Made by a program: the position numbers and the translations under genes. DNA of 64,000 bases, from NCBI GenBank assembly GCA_023410595.1, contig JAEYPO010000009.1, positions 248,001 through 312,000 on the forward strand. The letters are read 5' to 3'. Under the pieces are notes generated by a model, which worked only from the letters and a program-made list of their open reading frames with translations, had not been told where the DNA came from and did no database searches. The DNA is from Bacillota bacterium (GTDB lineage: Bacteria; Bacillota; Clostridia; Christensenellales; SZUA-584). This document shows, one piece after another, positions 59,551 to 64,000 of the stretch. The stretch's first letter is position 1. Each line of letters starts with the position of its first letter.

Positions 59551-61080
59551 TCAACAAAACACCTTCGCTTTTCCCATAAGCTTGTCCCGCTCTTTTGAAG
59601 ACGTTATCTCGGTAATACGGTAATCGGCTATATGCATGGCTTCGTCGGAAAGTACGTAGAGCTTCACGCCCTCCACCTTGGGCAGTACAGGCTCTTCCTC
59701 CGGCCCTCTGCTCTCTATGAACTTCGCTACAAGCGGATTGACTACAATAAGGTATTCCTTTATGTCGCTGTTAACGGTCTGCCGCAGCACAAGACGTCTT
59801 ATGTTCATCGCCGTCGTCTCCTCGCTGTCCACGAGCCCGCTGCCTCCGCAGTAGGGGCATGTGCGCTTGACGATGCTTGAGAGCTTCTTCCTTACCTTCT
59901 TGCGCGTCATCTCCACAAGCCCTAAACTGGTTATGCCGAGCACGTTCGTCTTCGTCCTGTCGTGCGCGAGCGCCGTTTCGAGAGCCTCGACTACCTTTAG
60001 CTTATTGCCTTCGACCTCCATGTCTATAAAGTCTATTATTATTATGCCGCTTATGTCGCGCAGCCGCAGCTGCTTGGCTATCTCCTTGGCGGCCTCTATG
60101 TTTACCTCTAATATCGTCTCCTGCAGATCCGTATCGCCCACGTACTTGCCGGTGTTTACGTCTATTACGGTAAGCGCTTCCGTCTCGTCTATTATTATAT
60201 ACGCGCCGTTCTTCATCCAGACTTTCTTTTCGAGCGCCTTGTCTATGCGTGCCTGTATGCCGTAATCGTCGAATATGCTGACGCCCGTGGTATAAAACTG
60301 CACCCTGTCCTTCATATAAGGCGCTATTATGTTCGCAACGGCCGTAACCTTGTCGAAATATTCCCTGTCGTTTATTACGAACTCGGAAACGTCGGTCGTG
60401 AACATGTCGCGCACCGTCCTGAATATAAGCGACTCCTCCGCATGAATAAGCCTTGGGGCCCTAAGCACCTCGCTCCTGCTCAATATGCGCTGCCAGAGCC
60501 TTTCCAGAAACCTAAGCTCGCTTAAAAAGTCGTCCGCCGTTTTGCCCGCGGCAGCCGTGCGCACTATAACGCCCATATCTTTGGGCTTTATGCTTTCGAG
60601 CACCTCTTTCAGTCTCGTGCGCTCCGCCTCGTCCTCTATGCGCCGCGAGACGCCCACATGGTTGACGGTAGGCATAAGCACGAGCATGCGCCCCGGCAGC
60701 GTCACGTGCGACGTTATGCGCGCTCCCTTAGCGCCGCCCGGCTGCTTTAACACCTGCACCACAATCTCCTGCCCTTCTTTCACCATGTCCTCTATGCTCT
60801 TGGGCCTTAGGTTCGGGTGGTCGGCGCTGTTGCCGAATTCAAAGTCGGACGCATCCACTAGTATATCGCCCGCGTAGAGAAACGCGTTGCGCTCGAGGCC
60901 TATGTCTACAAAAGCCGCCTGCATGCCCGGAAGCACGTTGGCCACTCTTCCCTTGTAGATGTTGCCGACGAGCCGCTCTTTCCCCCTGCGCTCCACATGT
61001 ATCTCGACGAGCTTGTCGTCTTCCAGCAGCGCGATTCTTACCTCCAAGGGGCTTACATCCGCGATTATTTTTTTAGTCAT
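59551..61080 (-). CDS. rng: Ribonuclease G/E family
   Basis: A 509-residue RNase E/G-type endoribonuclease for rRNA and mRNA processing. An S1 domain (about 35-125, GNIYKGRVANVLPGMQAAFVD) is set in the N-terminal part. The catalytic aspartates lie in VIDVNTGKY and IIIDFIDM, and the zinc-link CPYCGGSG follows near residue 410. The length suits RNase G rather than full RNase E. ATG 61080 follows TGGAG by seven bases. Confidence 0.95.
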   Translation of the reverse strand: MTKKIIADVSPLEVRIALLEDDKLVEIHVERRGKERLVGNIYKGRVANVLPGMQAAFVDIGLERNAFLYAGDILVDASDFEFGNSADHPNLRPKSIEDMVKEGQEIVVQVLKQPGGAKGARITSHVTLPGRMLVLMPTVNHVGVSRRIEDEAERTRLKEVLESIKPKDMGVIVRTAAAGKTADDFLSELRFLERLWQRILSRSEVLRAPRLIHAEESLIFRTVRDMFTTDVSEFVINDREYFDKVTAVANIIAPYMKDRVQFYTTGVSIFDDYGIQARIDKALEKKVWMKNGAYIIIDETEALTVIDVNTGKYVGDTDLQETILEVNIEAAKEIAKQLRLRDISGIIIIDFIDMEVEGNKLKVVEALETALAHDRTKTNVLGITSLGLVEMTRKKVRKKLSSIVKRTCPYCGGSGLVDSEETTAMNIRRLVLRQTVNSDIKEYLIVVNPLVAKFIESRGPEEEPVLPKVEGVKLYVLSDEAMHIADYRITEITSSKERDKLMGKAKVFC

Positions 61081-61131
61081 CAACAGTCTCCAAAATTTAA
61101 TAGGAAATATTTAAATAAAGGCGCTTGCCTT

Positions 61132-61797
61132 TTAATTCACATCACTAAATGCAGCCAGCAGACCGATCGTCTTTCCATCGACCCGCGTAAACAAACCCGT
61201 ACGCACTATGTCGCACGAAAAATCCCCGGTGAGTTTTTTAAGTTCGCCAATCACGATATCAGGCCTTAAACTTCCCGAAGGAGCAGCGGCCAGCCTCATC
61301 ACCAGACAGCCCTCGCTTACGCCGAGATCAAATATGTTATGCCTTATGTCTATATGCTTTCCGTCTTTGTCTATGATTATATGCTCGGAATCAATTATAT
61401 CACATGCCGCGCGTTTTATCGCATCCGAGTTTTCAGATATCATCACTCTATACTCCGCTTCGCTCACGGACGCAGCGAGCTTGGGCGCGTTGTCCTTAAG
61501 CTTTAAGGCGCGTTTTGCGTACAGCCCCGGCGGCAGAGAGGCCTTCATCGCTTCAAGAAACCGGCCGGGGTCAATATCGCACTCCACAGCCATCTCTGCG
61601 CATTCGCACTCGCTCTCTATGCCGAGCGCCAGCGCCGACGCGAACGACACCGTGTAATGCGGGTTAAACCCTTTAGTGAGCGCCACCGGCAGCCCCGAAC
61701 GCCTTATTGCCCGAGAAAAGGCGCGCTGCAGATCGAGATGTGATATATATTTCGCCGCGTCTTTCTTTTCAAATTCCAGCGCTATCCTCATACGCAC
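61132..61797 (-). CDS. Radical SAM-linked DUF2344 protein
   Basis: A 221-residue protein of the TIGR03936/DUF2344 family, always found next to or fused with a TIGR03960-type radical SAM protein. It opens RIALEFEKKDAAKYISHLDLQRAFSRAIRRSGLPVALTKGFNPH (split signature, about residues 4-47). Its start overlaps the end of the radical SAM gene by ten bases. Function unknown; a role in tRNA or cofactor chemistry is only a guess. Confidence 0.92.
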   Translation of the reverse strand: MRMRIALEFEKKDAAKYISHLDLQRAFSRAIRRSGLPVALTKGFNPHYTVSFASALALGIESECECAEMAVECDIDPGRFLEAMKASLPPGLYAKRALKLKDNAPKLAASVSEAEYRVMISENSDAIKRAACDIIDSEHIIIDKDGKHIDIRHNIFDLGVSEGCLVMRLAAAPSGSLRPDIVIGELKKLTGDFSCDIVRTGLFTRVDGKTIGLLAAFSDVN

Positions 61798-63626
61798 AGC
61801 CCCGCTTCCCTAAGACCGCACCCAAGACAGCCCTCGCGACAGTCGGGCGTCGTAACTCCCGCAAGCGACGCCTTTTTCTCGCTCCACAGAAATTCCCTGC
61901 TTACGCCGGTGTCTATCATGTCCCACGGGAATATCTCGTTTTCGCCTCTCTCTCGGTTAGCGTAAAACTCCTTCGATATGCCTGCGGTCTCAAACGCCTT
62001 CATCCATTTGTCATAATCGAACAATTCCATCCAGCTGTCAAACCTGCAGCCCATCCGGAACGCTTCCTCCAGCACTCCGGAGAGCTTTCTGTCGCCGCGC
62101 GAGAATACCGCCTCGAGCATAGAGAGCCTCGTGTCGTGCCAGTTGTACGTAACGCCTTTTATGTATTTTAGCGCGTCTTTTAAAAGCCGCTGCTTTCTAT
62201 AAAGCTCGTCCATGCTGTCCTGCGGCTCCCACTGAAACGGCGTATGCGGCTTGGGAACGAAGTTGGACGCGCTGACGGTGAGCTTAAAGCCCCCGCGCCG
62301 TTTCTCTTTGGGCACGCCGTAATATATGTCGCGTATATGCGCGGCCATGCGCGCTATTCCCTTTACGTCTTCGTCCGTCTCGCCGGGCAGGCCCAGCATG
62401 AAATACAGCTTAACGCCGTTCGTGCCGCCCTCGAAGGCTTCCCTTACGGCCGAATATATGTCGTCGTCCGTTATGTTCTTGTTTATAATGTCGCGCAGCC
62501 TTTGAGTGCCCGCTTCGGGCGCGAACGTGAGCCCTGTGTTCCTCACCTGCTTTAAGCGCTGCGCGTACTCTCCTTCGTACGAATCTATGCGCAGCGACGG
62601 CACCGCAACTGAAACGCCGCTGCCCTCAAACGCGTCCGTCAACTCGCAGACGAGCCTTGCGACCTCAGAATAATCGCCCGTAGAGAGCGAGCAAAGCGAC
62701 ACCTCTTCGTGGCCCGTGCCAGCTATGGATTCTTTTGCCTGCTCTATCAGCCTATCCGTTTTTCTCTCGCGCACGGGGCGGTACACCATGCCCGCCTGGC
62801 AAAACCGGCAGCCGCGCGTGCAGCCGCGCATTATCTCCAGCGTCACCCTGTCGTGCACTACGCCAAGGTATGGAACTATGGGGAATTTAGGAAAAAAGCT
62901 CGCGTCAAAATCCGCCGCAATACGCTTTTGTACGCTGTGCGGCGCGCCCCCTTTAGCGGTAATGCTCTTTATTGTGCCGTCTTCGTTGCAGTCAATATCA
63001 TAAAGCGACGGTACGTATATGCCGCCTATGCCCGCCGCTTTTCTTAAAAACGCATTGCGCTCAAAGCCTTCGCGCTTGCACTGCTTATACAGCTCCATAA
63101 GCTCGGGCAGCGACTCTTCCGCTTCGCCTATTACGAATATATCGAAGAAATCCGCCACCGGCTCGGGGTTGTACGTGCTGCCGCCGCCCGCTATGACAAC
63201 CGGGCCTTCGCTCCTTTCGGCCGCGCGCAGCGGTATGCCCGCCATAGAGAGCATGGCAAGCACATTCGTATAACACATCTCGTAAGAAAGGCTGAAGCCG
63301 ACGATATCAAATTCGCCAAGCGGCGTTTTTGTCTCAAGCGAAAACAAGGGCAGGCCTGCTGTCTTAAGCGCCTGCTCCATGTCCGGCCACGGGCAGAAGC
63401 AGCGCTCGGCGTACACGCCCCCCATGCTGTTAAGCAGATGGTACAGTATGCTTGTCCCGGTATGCGACATGCCGACTTCATATACGTCCGGAAAACAGAA
63501 CGCGAACCTCGCCGTGTCCTTATCAACCGTCTTTTTAACTTCACCCAGCTCGCCGCCCGTATACCTCGCGGGCTTCTGCACGCCGGGGAGTATACGCTCC
63601 AGCTTTTTTAAATCGATCATCGTCAT
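61788..63626 (-). CDS. TIGR03960-family radical SAM protein
   Basis: A 612-residue radical SAM enzyme. An N-terminal segment (about 30-200) resembles the B12-binding-like domain of this group, and the SAM cluster motif is CTRGCRFCQAG (about 271-281, CxxxCxxC). The C-terminus carries a second Cys group, CREGCLGCGLREAGLC. It overlaps the DUF2344 gene, and the pair leads into rng-rplU-rpmA, a conserved clostridial order. The substrate is unknown. Confidence 0.93.
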   Translation of the reverse strand: MTMIDLKKLERILPGVQKPARYTGGELGEVKKTVDKDTARFAFCFPDVYEVGMSHTGTSILYHLLNSMGGVYAERCFCPWPDMEQALKTAGLPLFSLETKTPLGEFDIVGFSLSYEMCYTNVLAMLSMAGIPLRAAERSEGPVVIAGGGSTYNPEPVADFFDIFVIGEAEESLPELMELYKQCKREGFERNAFLRKAAGIGGIYVPSLYDIDCNEDGTIKSITAKGGAPHSVQKRIAADFDASFFPKFPIVPYLGVVHDRVTLEIMRGCTRGCRFCQAGMVYRPVRERKTDRLIEQAKESIAGTGHEEVSLCSLSTGDYSEVARLVCELTDAFEGSGVSVAVPSLRIDSYEGEYAQRLKQVRNTGLTFAPEAGTQRLRDIINKNITDDDIYSAVREAFEGGTNGVKLYFMLGLPGETDEDVKGIARMAAHIRDIYYGVPKEKRRGGFKLTVSASNFVPKPHTPFQWEPQDSMDELYRKQRLLKDALKYIKGVTYNWHDTRLSMLEAVFSRGDRKLSGVLEEAFRMGCRFDSWMELFDYDKWMKAFETAGISKEFYANRERGENEIFPWDMIDTGVSREFLWSEKKASLAGVTTPDCREGCLGCGLREAGLCV

Positions 63627-63656
63627 CCTTGCTGTTAAAATCTTCTAGCCCAAAAG

Positions 63657-64000
63657 CTACCTATTCGCGGGCTTTACCTCCTGCCAGTAGCCGTCAGGAT
63701 CTTCTATGAAATAGACGCCCATGTCCTTATTCTCATAGCACACGATGTCCATGCTTTTGTGCTTATTATACGCCGCGTCGAAATCGTCCGCCGTAAAGCA
63801 GATATGGCTTTCGTTATCGCCAAGGTCATAAGGCCCTTCCTTGTCTTTAAGCCACGTGAGCTCTAAGCCAAAGCCCGTTACGCCGTCTGAGAGAAACACT
63901 ATTGTAAAGTTCTCGGACTTAATGCGCCTTACCTCTTTTAGCCCAAACGCGTCACCGTAAAATTTGACGCTTGCCTCGATATCCGTTACGTTTATGTTTG
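63657..64000 (-). CDS. Glyoxalase/VOC-family protein (5' end missing)
   Basis: The reading frame runs off the window: the coded part continues upstream of 63899 as NINVTDIEASVKFYGDAFGL and EVRRIKSENFTIVFLSD, the standard opening of a glyoxalase I-like protein. The visible C-terminal part has GLELTW, HICFTADDFDAAYNKH and DPDGYWQEV, with the last Glu a likely metal ligand. About 114 residues are seen. Lactoylglutathione lyase-type activity is possible but not certain. Confidence 0.85.
   Translation of the reverse strand, partial: NINVTDIEASVKFYGDAFGLKEVRRIKSENFTIVFLSDGVTGFGLELTWLKDKEGPYDLGDNESHICFTADDFDAAYNKHKSMDIVCYENKDMGVYFIEDPDGYWQEVKPANR

Overview
This window reads as a chromosomal segment of an anaerobic member of the Bacillota (class Clostridia, probably an uncultured gut or rumen-type lineage) with roughly balanced base composition. 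The evidence is a complete six-gene Rnf complex, a single-chain pyruvate:ferredoxin oxidoreductase, a PurR-type purine repressor, the pcrA-ligA pair, the sporulation-linked ytfI-ytfJ pair, an sn-glycerol-1-phosphate dehydrogenase, DapL, and strong GGAGG ribosome binding sites throughout. No phage, plasmid, CRISPR array, rRNA or tRNA gene was found. Genus-level placement is not possible from what can be seen.

Layout. 1-2.2 kb: an MFS transporter and a GH5 glycosidase without a signal peptide. 2.2-6.6 kb: a thiamine salvage operon (cytX-thiM-thiE-HAD phosphatase-thiD) behind a TPP riboswitch, its terminator and an array of 40-bp palindromic repeats. 6.6-17.7 kb: a secreted SH3/nuclease-fold lipoprotein, a Crp/Fnr regulator divergent from a small membrane transporter subunit, an aldo/keto reductase with a MerR-type promoter, hflK-hflC, GNAT/methyltransferase genes, glycerol-1-phosphate dehydrogenase and purR. 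17.9-29.4 kb: murC, a His-rich YmaF protein, then a leftward set holding ytfI-ytfJ, a PNPOx-like protein, ligA, dapL, pcrA, yerC, an FAH-family hydrolase, a two-OB-fold SSB-like protein and a PdaB-like deacetylase. 29.4-33.2 kb: an AT-rich accessory patch with a flavin reductase flanked by two copies of a small structured RNA element, followed by lipoproteins and small membrane proteins. 33.2-35.8 kb: pnp and rpsO. 36.1-41.7 kb: rnfCDGEAB and maf. 41.8-50.8 kb: plsC-like, AraC, mreB, PFOR and a set of small genes. 50.9-58.3 kb: an orphan E1 alpha/beta dehydrogenase pair, an EamA protein, a fold-type-I decarboxylase, two cell-wall enzymes and an Ogg-type DNA glycosylase. 58.6-64 kb: rpmA, rplU (with a long Ala/Lys tail), rng, two radical-SAM-linked genes and a truncated glyoxalase-family gene.

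The energy genes fit together: PFOR makes reduced ferredoxin, and Rnf oxidises it with NAD+ while building an ion gradient. PFOR and the E1 pair both need thiamine diphosphate, which the salvage operon helps supply.

The most unusual signal is a family of short palindromic elements. Its core is a hairpin with a TCGTGAGG-type loop between CCCC and GGGG arms, next to GGGGTCCCC. It occurs as a 40-bp tandem array between the TPP riboswitch and cytX, as single copies between genes, apparently as a 40-bp insertion inside another repeat, and in frame inside the coding sequence of the 8-oxoguanine glycosylase. A second RNA-like element with a CCTCC loop is duplicated around the flavin reductase gene. 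Two small membrane-protein genes have A6 tracts that put the best start codon out of frame with the body of the gene.
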